A stretch of DNA of 64,000 nt from Nostoc sp. TCL26-01 (GCF_013393945.1 NZ_CP040297.1:2248804-2312803); one strand, 5' to 3'; positions 42,779 to 51,644 are shown, counted from the first letter of the stretch. The notes: generated from the sequence alone by a model not told the origin. Numbers and translations are program-made.

Positions 42779-44260
42779 TTAATCAGGTTTTAACTCAGAA
42801 AATAGCTGTTGCCAATCAATGAATTGAGCAACATCAACTCCTTCCTTCACTTCAAACGTGACATTTGTTGCCTTTGATTGTTGTAACGCTTGTACACAGA
42901 GTTCGGCTACATCCTCACGGCTGATTTTGCCTTTAATATTATCTCCTTGCTCAAAAATATATGACTTACCACCTACTTCTTCAGTTAAGGCACAAGGACG
43001 AATAATCGTATAAGGAATACCACTTGCTCTTAAACTATCTTCTCCCTTTAATTTCCAGGTTAAAATTCCCCCCAATTGCTCATTCAACCTCACGGCTGGG
43101 GGTTCTTCATCTAAATTAATTCCTGGTCTTCCTGGACGAGTCACTCCGGCGGAACTAACAAGTACAAATTTTGGTTTACTTGCTGTACCATAAGCCTTAA
43201 TTGATGCCAATTCTAACGCAAAACTGCCGGCAGAAAACTGAGGATTTAACGCCCCATCATATTCAAATTTGCTCAACATCAACTGCCAAGAATTAACTCG
43301 ACTACTATCAATTGGTGGTGCGTCTTTGACAGTTTTGGCACGAAAGACAGGAACTAATTCATTAAAAGGAATGGGAACATTGATCCAAGTATTAGCTATA
43401 GTGTCAAAAGAATAGCTATATCCCAGACCATCCCATTTTGTATCTGTGCGGAGAAAAAGTTTATAACGTTTGCCATCGCCTTTGACGCGCAATTTCACAC
43501 CTTCATAACCAGATAAATTAAAAGGTGGTTCAAAGTTTTTGGTTCTGACAGAAGCAAATCCTCCAGAATTAGCAGTGGAGACGTTACCAGCAAACAAAGC
43601 GGTATTTTCTCCTAATTGCATATTGCTAGTACTGACACCACCCATCACCACATCATCTAGCGCCCCCCAGATATTTTTTAATTCTGTTGATGGATGTGTA
43701 AAGTCAAATATGAGTTTTTCATTAGTTGGGGTTAAATATGCGGCTGCGGCTTGAACTAAATTTTTTACCCCTTGATATTCCACATTTTCCGGAGTATCAC
43801 CAACAATTTCTGGTTGGTAAAATTTCACACCTTGATAATATTTGGCTCTATCTGGGGTGTCTCCTGCTACTGGTTGCACACGAACTGCTGTACAACAAAT
43901 AACAGCTTGGATGTTGCTGAAAACTACAGGTGTTAAGGTTTCGGGTTTAGTAATATCTGCTACTACTAAGTCTACATCATGACCAAGAATTGTACGTGCT
44001 TGCTCAATATCTCGGACAAGGGCGCGGACTTTTTCTCCTCTTGCTAATAATCGTTTGACTACTCTTCTCCCCACGCCACCTGTTGCACCAGCTACTAGTA
44101 TTACACCCATGTTTTTATCTCTATCAGTCGGCAATTGACTATCCTGAGAACGACCTTGGATTAATTGTTGTATCCAATTCAAACAAGGAAAGACCTCGAA
44201 GTATGTCAAAGTTTGAATAAATCTGCCCAAGTCCCATTGAGAACGATTTTGATCAGCCAT
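42779..44260 (-). CDS. NAD(P)-binding (NmrA/SDR) protein with inserted CIA30 domain
   Basis: A 493-residue protein. The Rossmann fold begins at GVILVAGATGGVGRRVVKRLLARGEKVRALVRD. It is interrupted by a CIA30 domain (about 160-350; FDFTHPSTELKNIWGALDDVVMGGVSTSNM, YKLFLRTDTKWDGLGYSYSFD), then resumes with FVLVSSAGVTRPGR and IIRPCALTEE. CIA30 was named for a complex I assembly factor; in plants and cyanobacteria the fused form may help photosynthetic complex assembly, but this is not proven. Start placed at the ATG at 44260 (MADQNRSQ). Confidence 0.88.
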   Translation of the reverse strand: MADQNRSQWDLGRFIQTLTYFEVFPCLNWIQQLIQGRSQDSQLPTDRDKNMGVILVAGATGGVGRRVVKRLLARGEKVRALVRDIEQARTILGHDVDLVVADITKPETLTPVVFSNIQAVICCTAVRVQPVAGDTPDRAKYYQGVKFYQPEIVGDTPENVEYQGVKNLVQAAAAYLTPTNEKLIFDFTHPSTELKNIWGALDDVVMGGVSTSNMQLGENTALFAGNVSTANSGGFASVRTKNFEPPFNLSGYEGVKLRVKGDGKRYKLFLRTDTKWDGLGYSYSFDTIANTWINVPIPFNELVPVFRAKTVKDAPPIDSSRVNSWQLMLSKFEYDGALNPQFSAGSFALELASIKAYGTASKPKFVLVSSAGVTRPGRPGINLDEEPPAVRLNEQLGGILTWKLKGEDSLRASGIPYTIIRPCALTEEVGGKSYIFEQGDNIKGKISREDVAELCVQALQQSKATNVTFEVKEGVDVAQFIDWQQLFSELKPD

Positions 44261-44653
44261 AAGTAGTTGCACAAAATTAAATTCATTGGTTGACAGAGGC
44301 AATAGATACTTAATTGCGTCCTCTTCTTAATTATCTTGTTACATAATAACGATAGGGAGTAGAGAGTAGGGAATACCGTACAGCTTCCACACCTGACTGC
44401 CAACGCCTTACCCGCATTGTACAGAATTTACCAGACTTTGCTAATGCACGCGATCGCTGTCAAATGGTAAACGAACTGATATTATCTGGTATTATCTGGA
44501 GAAATTGCCCCTGGAAAGCCTACAATTTGTGCATTATGAGAAGTTATTCGTGAAAATATAGGTGTAGACAAACAGCTAGAAATTGATAATTTGCAGCAAA
44601 AGATTATAAAGTTTACCGAAGGATATTGTAGTAAAAAATTTGGATGAATCTTT
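44261..44653. other. Intergenic region with possible decayed coding fragment
   Basis: About 390 bases. From 44537 to 44646 a frame reads EVIRENIGVDKQLEIDNLQQ and continues 15 codons to a stop just before the Uma2 start, but a stop codon precedes it and no start is available. It may be the tail of a lost gene. Confidence 0.4.
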
Positions 44654-45292
44654 ATGCTTTTAGAGTTAAGACAATTGAGGATTCAACCGGGACAGCAACT
44701 GTTACTTGAGGACGTTAGCTGGCAGCAATTTGAGAATATTTTGGCAGAATTAGGAGAGCATCGCGCTGCCAAAATTTCCTATAGTCATGGTTTTTTAGAA
44801 ATTATGGTTCCCTTACCCGAACATGAAAAAGCCAAAGAAATTATTGGCGACATGGTAAAAATTTTATTGGAGGCAAGACAAATTGCATTTGAGTCTTTGG
44901 GTTCGACAACTTTGAAAAATGAAGGTATGACTCAAGCCGTCGAACCGGATGCTTGTTTTTACATTCAAAATCAAGCGGCAGTTATCGGTAAAAATCGCCT
45001 CGATATGAGTATCAACCCACCCCCAGATTTAGCTATAGAAATTGATTTAACTTCTCGTACGCAATTGGAAAATTACCAAATTTTGGGAGTACCAGAACTT
45101 TGGCGATACGGAAAACAAGGGTTACAAATTAATGTTTTGCAAGCTGGAAAGTATGTAGAGTCAAATTTTAGTCCTACTTTTCCAGATATTCCGATAATTG
45201 AGCTAATAAATCAATACGTCCAACAGAGTCAAGTTTCTGGTAGAACCCAAGCAATTCAAGCTTTGAGAAATTGGGTACGGGATAATATCTAA
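44654..45292 (+). CDS. Uma2 family (DUF820) putative endonuclease, copy 1
   Basis: A 212-residue PD-(D/E)XK-like protein of the Uma2 family, abundant in cyanobacteria. Visible motifs are SHGFLEIMVPLPEHEKAKEIIGDMVKILL, VEPDACFYIQN (catalytic Asp), PPDLAIEIDLTS (Glu) and ENYQILGVPELWRYG. Family function is unclear; nuclease activity is inferred from the fold. It is a stand-alone gene. The second family member at 56758 is only distantly similar. Confidence 0.9.
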   Translation: MLLELRQLRIQPGQQLLLEDVSWQQFENILAELGEHRAAKISYSHGFLEIMVPLPEHEKAKEIIGDMVKILLEARQIAFESLGSTTLKNEGMTQAVEPDACFYIQNQAAVIGKNRLDMSINPPPDLAIEIDLTSRTQLENYQILGVPELWRYGKQGLQINVLQAGKYVESNFSPTFPDIPIIELINQYVQQSQVSGRTQAIQALRNWVRDNI

Positions 45293-45515
45293 TTTTGGCT
45301 TTAATTTCGGATGGGAGTCAGTTGTGGTTATTTGAAAGCCATATGAGGCAGCACGGGAATTGACGCAGAGTGCATCCCAGTTTTTATTTTTCAATAAAAG
45401 AAAAAGTGGCTGCTTCCATTGGCGCAGAAGTTGAGTGAAAGGGTAACAAAAGACGATGTGGGAGAAGTAAAATCCAAGGTGGTAGCCTAGTAACTGGTGA
45501 AACAGATATTTTCTT

Positions 45516-46013
45516 ATGAGTCAAATAGAAAAAGCTCAAGCTGAGTATGCAGGTTTTATCCAAGAGTTTGAGAGTGTAATTATTAGTACAATTAGCGAAC
45601 AGGGAATCCCTAATGGTAGTTATGCTCCCTTTGTAATGGATGAGGCTAAAAATATATATATTTATGTTAGTGGTCTTTCAACGCATACACAAAATATTCA
45701 AGCTAATCCTCTGGTAAGTGTTTTATTTATTGAAGATGAGGGGAAGACAAATCAAATTTTTGCTCGTCGGCGGTTGAATTTTGATTGTACAGCTAGTTTG
45801 ATTGAGCGTGAGTCAGAAATTTGGCAGCAAGTTGTTGAGCAATTTCAAGCACGTTTTGGTCAAATTATCGAAGTGTTGCGGGGTTTGGCTGACTTTCGGA
45901 TTTTTTGCCTCACTCCTAGTCAAGGTCGTTTTGTCATCGGCTTTGGAGGAGCATATCACATAAGTGGCGATCGCCTCGATCAACTGGTGCAAATTACCGG
46001 AGATGGGAAATAA
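45516..46013 (+). CDS. HugZ-like heme utilisation / pyridoxamine-phosphate-oxidase fold protein
   Basis: A 165-residue split-barrel protein. SVIISTISEQGIPNGSYAPFVMDEAKNIYIYVSGLSTHTQNIQANPLVSVLFIEDE and FARRRLNFDCTASLI match the HugZ/PNPOx-like family that binds heme or flavin. The C-terminal RGLADFRIFCLTPSQGRFVIGFGGAYHISGD resembles the HugZ ending. A role in heme handling is likely by family only. The hydrolase gene follows 16 bases downstream on the same strand. Confidence 0.88.
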   Translation: MSQIEKAQAEYAGFIQEFESVIISTISEQGIPNGSYAPFVMDEAKNIYIYVSGLSTHTQNIQANPLVSVLFIEDEGKTNQIFARRRLNFDCTASLIERESEIWQQVVEQFQARFGQIIEVLRGLADFRIFCLTPSQGRFVIGFGGAYHISGDRLDQLVQITGDGK

Positions 46014-46029
46014 GGAAAGATACATTTTT

Positions 46030-46914
46030 ATGCTTCAGTTTCAACCTCCTGGCTTTGGGCATAAAGTCATCTACACATCCCTGGGGGCAATGGTTTATTA
46101 CACCCAAACGGCTGCACCCTGGTTGCATGACGACTCGCCAGATTTACCCCCATTATTGTTTTTACACAATTTTGGTGGTGGTGCTTCTGCTTATGAATGG
46201 TCAAAAGTTTATCCAGCTTTTGCACCTAGCCACCGTATTCTTGCCCCTGATTTAATCGGCTGGGGAGAGTCGGCCCATCCCATTCGGGACTACCAGATTA
46301 AAGATTATCTCACAGCGATCGCCGAATTTATCAGCCAAACTTGTACTCAACCTATCCCCGTTATCGCTTCTTCTTTGACGGCTGCTTTCGCTATCCGTCT
46401 AGCTATTAGCCAACCAAATTTATTCCAATCACTATTCTTAGTCTGTCCTTCTGGATTTGATGATTTCGGTCAAGGTGCAGGACGTAGACTACCACTATCC
46501 GTGATCAATACACCAGTGTTAGACGATATAATTTATCACCTGGGGGCAGAAAATGAAGTTGCGGTAAAGAATTTTCTCCAAAGTTTCCTCTTTGCCCGTC
46601 CCCAGCGTGTTTCTCCAGAGATGGTGCAGGCTTATTTAGCCTCCGCACAACAACCCAATGCCAAATTTGCCGCTTTGTCATTCCTTAAAGGTGATCTTTA
46701 CTTTGACTTGAGTTTGTATGTTCAGCAACTCAAGACACCTACAGTTTTCTTTTGGGGGGAAAAGGCACAATTTACCAATCTTAAATTAGGCAGGCGTTTA
46801 GCCAGCTTAAATCCCAGTGCCATCAGCGAATTTTATGCGATCGCTCAGACAGGCATCTTACCTCATTTAGAACTCCCTGAAGTAATCATTGGTCTATTGC
46901 AACGCCATCTTTAA
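46030..46914 (+). CDS. Alpha/beta hydrolase
   Basis: A 294-residue alpha/beta-hydrolase fold protein. The oxyanion segment LLFLHNFGGGASAYEW, the APDLIGWGESAHP motif, nucleophile elbow VIASSLTAAFA (Ser in ASSLT, a variant of GxSxG) and a late His (LPHLELPEV) are visible. The elbow with Ala/Thr in place of both glycines is unusual. Start placed at ATG 46030; the open frame further upstream overlaps the HugZ-like gene and is not family-like. Substrate unknown. Confidence 0.88.
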   Translation: MLQFQPPGFGHKVIYTSLGAMVYYTQTAAPWLHDDSPDLPPLLFLHNFGGGASAYEWSKVYPAFAPSHRILAPDLIGWGESAHPIRDYQIKDYLTAIAEFISQTCTQPIPVIASSLTAAFAIRLAISQPNLFQSLFLVCPSGFDDFGQGAGRRLPLSVINTPVLDDIIYHLGAENEVAVKNFLQSFLFARPQRVSPEMVQAYLASAQQPNAKFAALSFLKGDLYFDLSLYVQQLKTPTVFFWGEKAQFTNLKLGRRLASLNPSAISEFYAIAQTGILPHLELPEVIIGLLQRHL

Positions 46915-47263
46915 CTGCTCATGTATCTTTTATCACTAATTTATCAATAGTCTTGATTAAGTATTTGCCCGACAAAATTTTTACCGAATTTTTACATAAC
47001 AGGTTATTTAATGATGAAATAATTAAATGTGCCAAAAAAGCATAGATGACATGATAGCCATAGCATTTTTTAATCTGATGAGGTGATGAGTACACCGCTA
47101 ACAAAACTGAAAAAACCTCAGCGTCCCTCAGCGCTTTCCTCCACGTCCCTCTGCGTTTAAAAAAAATTCCATACCTCACTTAACTGAGAATAGCTATATA
47201 TCAAAAGAGTCCTTAAGTGTGTTTTACCTATAGTGACAAATCAGCCAGTAATTTTTACCAAAA
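46915..47263. other. Intergenic region, no gene seen
   Basis: 349 AT-rich bases. A CAGCGTCCCTCAGCGC...GTCCCTCTGCGTTT repeat trace lies at 47120-47158. Nothing else is supported. Confidence 0.5.
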
Positions 47264-48532
47264 ATGATCACACTATCGCCAATATCTACGCCAACACAGC
47301 TTGTATATCTAGATAAAGAAATAGAACTACTCCTATGCTGTGCTAGAAATCATCTTCAACCAGAAAAAGAATTAAGAATTAAAGCTCTATTACAGCAAGA
47401 AATAAACTGGGTTTATGTCATCAAAATGGCAACCCATCATAGGATAAAACCACTTCTTTACAATAATTTAAAAAATACTTGTCCAGAACAAGTACCGCCA
47501 AATGTCTTTACTTATTTACATGGTGAGTGTCAAAAACTGACGCTGAATAATCTATTTCTCGCTCACAAACTGATCAATATCCTGAAGTTTCTAGAAGCTA
47601 ACAATATACGTGCCATACCATTCAAAGGGCCAGTTTTAGCAATAGCAGCTTATGGTGATATTGTTCTCAGAAAATTTGGAGATTTAGACATTCTAGTCAA
47701 AAAATCTGACATCCCCAAAGTCATAGAACTACTTAAATCACAGCAATATCAACCAGAACATTACTTAACTGAAACAAGACAAGAATTACAACAAGTATTT
47801 TGCGAATATAGTCTTATCAGTGAAGATGGTAGGGTAGCAATAGACCTACACTGGGAATTAACCCCAACTTACTTCCCTTACAAACCAGATTTTGATGATT
47901 TGTGGGAACGTCAACAACCTGTATCTTTCGGTGGAAACGCCATCCCCCATTTCTCACTAGAAGATTTAGTTTTGTACCTCTGCATACATGGTTGTAAAGA
48001 TTTGTGGGAAAAGCTATCTTGGATTTGCGACATAGCTGAATTAATCTCAGTTCATCCAGAAATTCAATGGACACAACTGTGGGAACAAGCCCAAAAACAC
48101 AGTTGTGAGAGAATGCTGTTACTGGGATTATGTCTAGCGCAAAATCTGCAAAACATTAATCTGCCAGCAGAAATTCAGCAAAAGATTCGCAATCATCCGA
48201 TGATTGAGGTATTGGTTGCCGAGGTTAAACAACGACTTTTTAGTGAAATTGACCAACCTGTAGATGTGATTGAAAGGTCTTTTTGGTCTTGGCGTTTAGC
48301 TTTTCATTTCCGAATTATGGAAAGCCTCAAACATAAAATTTTGTTGTGTATATTTATTTTACAATTTGCCATGACACCAAAAGATAAAGATTACGTAGTT
48401 TTACCACTACCATCCTGGCTGTCTGGACTTTACTATGTGATTCGCCCAATTCGATTGATAGTTAAATTTGGATTAACACCCTTAAAACGCGGTTTTGCAT
48501 GGTGTGTTGCTATTCTGGGCGAGCAAAAATAA
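47264..48532 (+). CDS. Nucleotidyltransferase family protein (NTP_transf_5 type)
   Basis: A 422-residue protein with the DNA-polymerase-beta-like core IPFKGPVLAIAAYGD...RKFGDLDILVKKSDIPKVIELL, where GDLD supplies two catalytic acidic residues, and later VAIDLHWELTP with a third. The C-terminal half is helical. Such proteins often sit near exopolysaccharide or lasso-peptide clusters, but none is adjacent here. The transferred nucleotide and target are unknown. Confidence 0.87.
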   Translation: MITLSPISTPTQLVYLDKEIELLLCCARNHLQPEKELRIKALLQQEINWVYVIKMATHHRIKPLLYNNLKNTCPEQVPPNVFTYLHGECQKLTLNNLFLAHKLINILKFLEANNIRAIPFKGPVLAIAAYGDIVLRKFGDLDILVKKSDIPKVIELLKSQQYQPEHYLTETRQELQQVFCEYSLISEDGRVAIDLHWELTPTYFPYKPDFDDLWERQQPVSFGGNAIPHFSLEDLVLYLCIHGCKDLWEKLSWICDIAELISVHPEIQWTQLWEQAQKHSCERMLLLGLCLAQNLQNINLPAEIQQKIRNHPMIEVLVAEVKQRLFSEIDQPVDVIERSFWSWRLAFHFRIMESLKHKILLCIFILQFAMTPKDKDYVVLPLPSWLSGLYYVIRPIRLIVKFGLTPLKRGFAWCVAILGEQK

Positions 48533-48558
48533 TGCGATGCGATCGCCATCATACCACA

Positions 48559-48600
48559 GTAGAGACGTAGCAGTGCTACGTCTCTACTACGTCTCTACTT
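48559..48600. repeat. Palindromic repeat, GTAGAGACGTAGCA family
   Basis: GTAGAGACGTAGCA-G-TGCTACGTCTCTAC is perfect (48559-48587), followed by an extra TACGTCTCTAC arm. It separates two convergent genes and might act as a bidirectional hairpin. Confidence 0.9.
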
Positions 48601-48667
48601 TACGTCACTTCATGTATATAAAACGTGGAAGCGGGATTAGTCGGTGTAATAAAGGTATGGCAAACTT

Positions 48668-49159
48668 TTAAGCGGGCATAACTTGAACAATTAGCGCGCG
48701 TTTATCTAGAGACTGGACTTTACCTACTTGACTGAGATCATTGACAACACGATCTAGTAATTCTCCAGCGCTGTCACGGTACTGATTTTCTCTACCCCGT
48801 AGACGAACAGCAAATTTTACGGAATCGCCTTTACTCAACCATTGAATTGCTTGCTGGATACGTAAATTATAATCGGATGCCCCCACATTTGGCCGAAACC
48901 GAACTTCTTTGACTGTCGGTCTAGCACTATGTCCCTGACGCTTTTTCTTTTGATATTGCAGCTTACCATAGTTGAGAATCTTGGCTACTGGAATATCTTT
49001 GTCTTGGGAGACAACAACTAAGTCAAGTTCTACACTTTCAGCTATCTGTAGAGCTTCGTAAGTATCAATCAAACCACGATTATTATTCTCATGGTCAATC
49101 AAGAAGACTTGATTTGACTTGATTTGGGAGTTAATTAGTTGTTTTTGGACGGCGATAAT
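48668..49159 (-). CDS. infC: Translation initiation factor IF-3 paralogue starting at AUU (or AUC)
   Basis: The frame codes for IF-3 over both domains: N-terminal LINSQIKSNQVFLIDHENNN, AESVELDLVVVSQ, DIPVAKILNYGKLQYQKKKR, then VKEVRFRPNVGASDYNLRIQQ and the C-terminal domain. An in-frame TGA (49169-49171) lies just before the homologous part, and no ATG, GTG or TTG occurs until a TTG at 49102, already inside the conserved N-domain. The codons after the stop are GAG GAA ATC ATT ATC, so GAGGA serves as ribosome binding site and ATT at 49159 (or ATC at 49156) as start, giving 163 residues. E. coli infC also uses AUU. Divergence from usual cyanobacterial IF-3 suggests a second copy. Confidence 0.85.
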   Translation of the reverse strand: MIAVQKQLINSQIKSNQVFLIDHENNNRGLIDTYEALQIAESVELDLVVVSQDKDIPVAKILNYGKLQYQKKKRQGHSARPTVKEVRFRPNVGASDYNLRIQQAIQWLSKGDSVKFAVRLRGRENQYRDSAGELLDRVVNDLSQVGKVQSLDKRALIVQVMPA

Positions 49160-49319
49160 GATTTCCTCTCAATTATTCAATATTTGATGTTGCCATTAAT
49201 GCCAAGGTAACACAATGTCAATGATGAAGGTGAGAAAAATTATGATGTATTAATACAAAATTGTCAGTCCAGTGTAGCCTCACCCAAAAAGCAGCTAGCC
49301 TCTGTCCTCTCACCTTAAT

Positions 49320-49565
49320 TCACTTCAAAGAACGGTGGAGTAAGCGACAAGGCCAAAAACAAGCCCCACAAAGGCTAACTGATAAAATAACCGCGACGAC
49401 TCGCCAACTAAAGCTTGGTGGATTTGTGGGATCTGTTGATGGCTTTTGGGAATCTTTCGTTAGTTCTGGCATGGAATGAAATAGCTGACTGGCTGTACTT
49501 ACCCCTTCAATTGCAGCTCCAATCAGATAGGCTACTAGGGCAATTTCTAGCCAGTGATTCGTCAT
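49320..49565 (-). CDS. Hypothetical small membrane protein
   Basis: An 81-residue frame with two hydrophobic helices (about 5-25, HWLEIALVAYLIGAAIEGVSTA; and about 52-72, SFSWRVVAVILSVSLCGACFW) joined by a Ser/Pro/Thr-rich loop. I do not recognise the family. The frame on the other strand is less protein-like. It is read in the same direction as the next small gene. Confidence 0.5.
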   Translation of the reverse strand: MTNHWLEIALVAYLIGAAIEGVSTASQLFHSMPELTKDSQKPSTDPTNPPSFSWRVVAVILSVSLCGACFWPCRLLHRSLK

Positions 49566-49626
49566 ATTAGTTTGGTTTAACTCGCTTAAATATGCTTAAT
49601 GTCGGTAATTATTGGGTTTTTCTCTG

Positions 49627-49866
49627 TTAATGATTATCTTTTTCAATGGATAGTCTGCTTTCAGCCGTATCACGAATTAGTGGTAACTTGGATTCAATGT
49701 AACTATTGAGATTGCTGTCTTCACAAGTATGATCTAGTCCTTGCTTTACCTTTAACTGCTGGAAGAGCAATCTCACTAAAGCTGTATCGTCAAACTGAAG
49801 CAAGGTACTAACTTGCGTAGACTCAATTATAGCCCAGAGTTGTTGCATCACCTTGGCAGTTACCAT
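49627..49866 (-). CDS. Hypothetical small soluble protein
   Basis: A 79-residue helical protein (KVMQQLWAIIESTQVSTLLQFDDTALVRLLFQQL, then SYIESKLPLIRDTAESR). AAGAGGAAAAGACTC before the ATG gives a good ribosome binding site. I do not recognise the family. It lies 180 bases before the divergent hli gene. Confidence 0.6.
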   Translation of the reverse strand: MVTAKVMQQLWAIIESTQVSTLLQFDDTALVRLLFQQLKVKQGLDHTCEDSNLNSYIESKLPLIRDTAESRLSIEKDNH

Positions 49867-49987
49867 GAGTCTTTTCCTCTTAAGCTTTTCTTTATATTCT
49901 CACAGTTTGCAGATTTGTGCCGGTTTTTCTAGCAAATTACTTTTTTTAGTTTTGTATTCAGCAAATGTTGCGCTTTCTTGAAAATCT

Positions 49988-50005
49988 GTTACATTACTTT
50001 ACAGG
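49988..50005 (+). promoter_or_regulatory. HLR1 (high-light regulatory) site before hli
   Basis: GTTACATT-AC-TTTACAGG fits the HLR1 pattern of two (G/T)TTACA half sites two bases apart; only the last two bases deviate. CTGTTACATTACTT occurs twice, at 49986-49999 and 50015-50028. HLR1 is the binding site of RpaB and controls hli genes in other cyanobacteria. Confidence 0.65.
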
Positions 50006-50047
50006 CAGTGATAACTGTTACATTACTTGAACTAAGGAGTTTTACTC

Positions 50048-50227
50048 ATGTCAGGTTTCAAGAATTCTCCACCCAACGTTGCAGATAGCCCCAACTCTGT
50101 ACGTTTTGGGTTTACTCCTCAAAGTGAAAATTGGAATGGTCGTTTCGCCATGCTGGGCTTTCTATCTATCATTTTGATTGAATTCTTTTCTGGTCAAGGC
50201 TTTCTTCATTTCTGGGGTATCCTCTAG
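50048..50227 (+). CDS. hli: High-light-inducible protein (HLIP / small CAB-like protein)
   Basis: A 59-residue one-helix protein. [21 protein letters not shown] carries the chlorophyll-binding ExxNGRxAMxGF motif, followed by [11 protein letters not shown]. HLIPs bind chlorophyll and carotenoid in thylakoids and quench energy or protect photosystem II assembly under stress. The start ATG has AAGGAG seven bases upstream. An HLR1 element lies 43-60 bases upstream and a strong terminator 126 bases downstream, so this is a single-gene light-stress transcript. Confidence 0.95.
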   Translation: MSGFKNSPPNVADSPNSVRFGFTPQSENWNGRFAMLGFLSIILIEFFSGQGFLHFWGIL

Positions 50228-50532
50228 ATAGATGTAGGCTTTTACCAACAATCAGAATGCCATCTGTGTATTAGTAAATCATTTTTACTAAGCACACAAA
50301 TGTACAGATTCAACAGAATTTTATTTTAATTCAAGAATTTCTAGATTGAGATGCGATCGCTTACCTGCAAAAGTAAGCGATCGCTTTTTGTTAAAATAAG
50401 AAATTATGTCATCAAAGATTTGTATATAGTAGTATGTGACTCAGGTTTTTCTGTAATAGCAATTAAATGAACTGAAGATCAGCAATAGCAATCATGTTGA
50501 ATTATTGAGAACATCATTTGAGGCTAAATATT
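50228..50532. other. Intergenic region between hli and amidase
   Basis: 305 bases with the hli 3' untranslated part, its terminator (50353-50389), and AT-rich sequence expected to hold the amidase promoter. No other gene. Confidence 0.5.
50353..50389 (+). terminator. Terminator of hli built from two HIP1 octamers
   Basis: GCGATCGCTTAC (50353-50364) pairs perfectly with GTAAGCGATCGC (50373-50384), followed by TTTTT. Each arm contains one HIP1 palindrome. Confidence 0.88.
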
Positions 50533-51474
50533 ATGAGATATGGCATCGATATTGGTCACAATTGCCCACCAGATACAGGCGCTAGAGGCATAAAATTTGA
50601 GGACAATCTAACTTTAGATGTAGGCAATAGAGTAATATCTAAACTAAAAGCTTTAGGTCATGAAGTAATATCATGTAAACCAGATCGGGCTGATTCAGTC
50701 AAAGATTCACTTTCCCAAAGATGCAATAAAGCCAATGCTAGCAAAGTAGAAGTTTTTGTGTCCATCCATTTCAACGCTTTTAATGGACAAGCTAACGGTA
50801 CAGAAGTCTTCGCAGGCAGTGATACCAGCCGAAAAATTGCTCAACCTGTATTAGAGGAAGTGATCAAACTAGGATATTTCAATCGTGGGGTTAAAAGTGG
50901 TTCTCACTTATTTGTCCTCCGGAATACCAATATGCCGGCAATCCTAGTAGAATGTTGCTTCATCGATTCTCAAAAAGATATGAACTTGTTTAATCCAGAA
51001 GCAACTGCCAACGCAATTGTCAAAGGATTAACAGGTAAAATACCAACTACTCCTGTACCTTCTGTACCAGATGAAGAACAAAATGTCGATACAAGTGTTT
51101 TGCGATTACAAAAATCATTAAATCGGCTGAAAATTACTGATAGAAATGGCAAGTCTCTAGTAGAAAATAGCCAACTCAACGCCGAAACAAAATTTGTGAT
51201 TGAAAAATTTCAAGGTATTGTGGGATTGGAACAAACAGGAATTGTCAGTGAAGCAACATGGAATGCTCTGAATTTGATTTTAGCAAAAAGAATCATCAGA
51301 CCAAATCACGCGGGTGGCCCAGTTGTCAGATACTTGCAATATCGTGTAGGCGTTGATGTTGATGGCATTTATGGCGCACAAACAGAAGCAGCAATTAAGA
51401 GATTTCAAAGGCAGAATGGCTTACTAGCTGATGGGATTATTGGGCCAATGAGTTGGCAAAAATTAATTGGCTAG
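50533..51474 (+). CDS. N-acetylmuramoyl-L-alanine amidase with two peptidoglycan-binding domains
   Basis: A 313-residue protein. The Amidase_3 domain (about 1-175) has zinc ligands in YGIDIGHN (His), KFEDNL (Glu) and VSIHFNA (His), and the catalytic Glu in ILVECCF. Two PG_binding_1 domains follow (about 190-250 and 255-313; YLQYRVGVDVDGIYGAQTEAAIKRFQ). It cleaves the MurNAc-L-Ala bond. No signal peptide is visible, as with the M15 enzyme at 19853. ATG at 50533 fits the domain start; a TTG five codons earlier is also open. Confidence 0.9.
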   Translation: MRYGIDIGHNCPPDTGARGIKFEDNLTLDVGNRVISKLKALGHEVISCKPDRADSVKDSLSQRCNKANASKVEVFVSIHFNAFNGQANGTEVFAGSDTSRKIAQPVLEEVIKLGYFNRGVKSGSHLFVLRNTNMPAILVECCFIDSQKDMNLFNPEATANAIVKGLTGKIPTTPVPSVPDEEQNVDTSVLRLQKSLNRLKITDRNGKSLVENSQLNAETKFVIEKFQGIVGLEQTGIVSEATWNALNLILAKRIIRPNHAGGPVVRYLQYRVGVDVDGIYGAQTEAAIKRFQRQNGLLADGIIGPMSWQKLIG

Positions 51475-51487
51475 GAACGCAATAAAG

Positions 51488-51637
51488 AATTCGTAATTCG
51501 TAATTCGTAGTTACAATCAGTGGTGGGTACAAGACCCCACTAATTTTACACTTCGAGAACTCAAAGGTTAGTCCACCAAATCTTTGATTTGGTGTTAGCT
51601 TTATCCCTCTTTAATTACGAATTACGAATTACGAATT
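51488..51637. repeat. 150-bp inverted-repeat unit with AATTCGT arms
   Basis: AATTCGTAATTCGTAATTCG at the left and CGAATTACGAATTACGAATT at the right pair over 25 bases with one mismatch. An inner CACCAAATC/GATTTGGTG hairpin lies at 51574-51594. It follows the amidase and the convergent LOR gene, so it may act as a shared 3' structure. Confidence 0.82.
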
Positions 51638-51644
51638 ATCTTGA

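Noticed and set aside
49261..49479. A plus-strand frame opposite the small membrane protein gene
   Set aside because: Composition is not protein-like and the minus-strand frame shows two clear hydrophobic helices.
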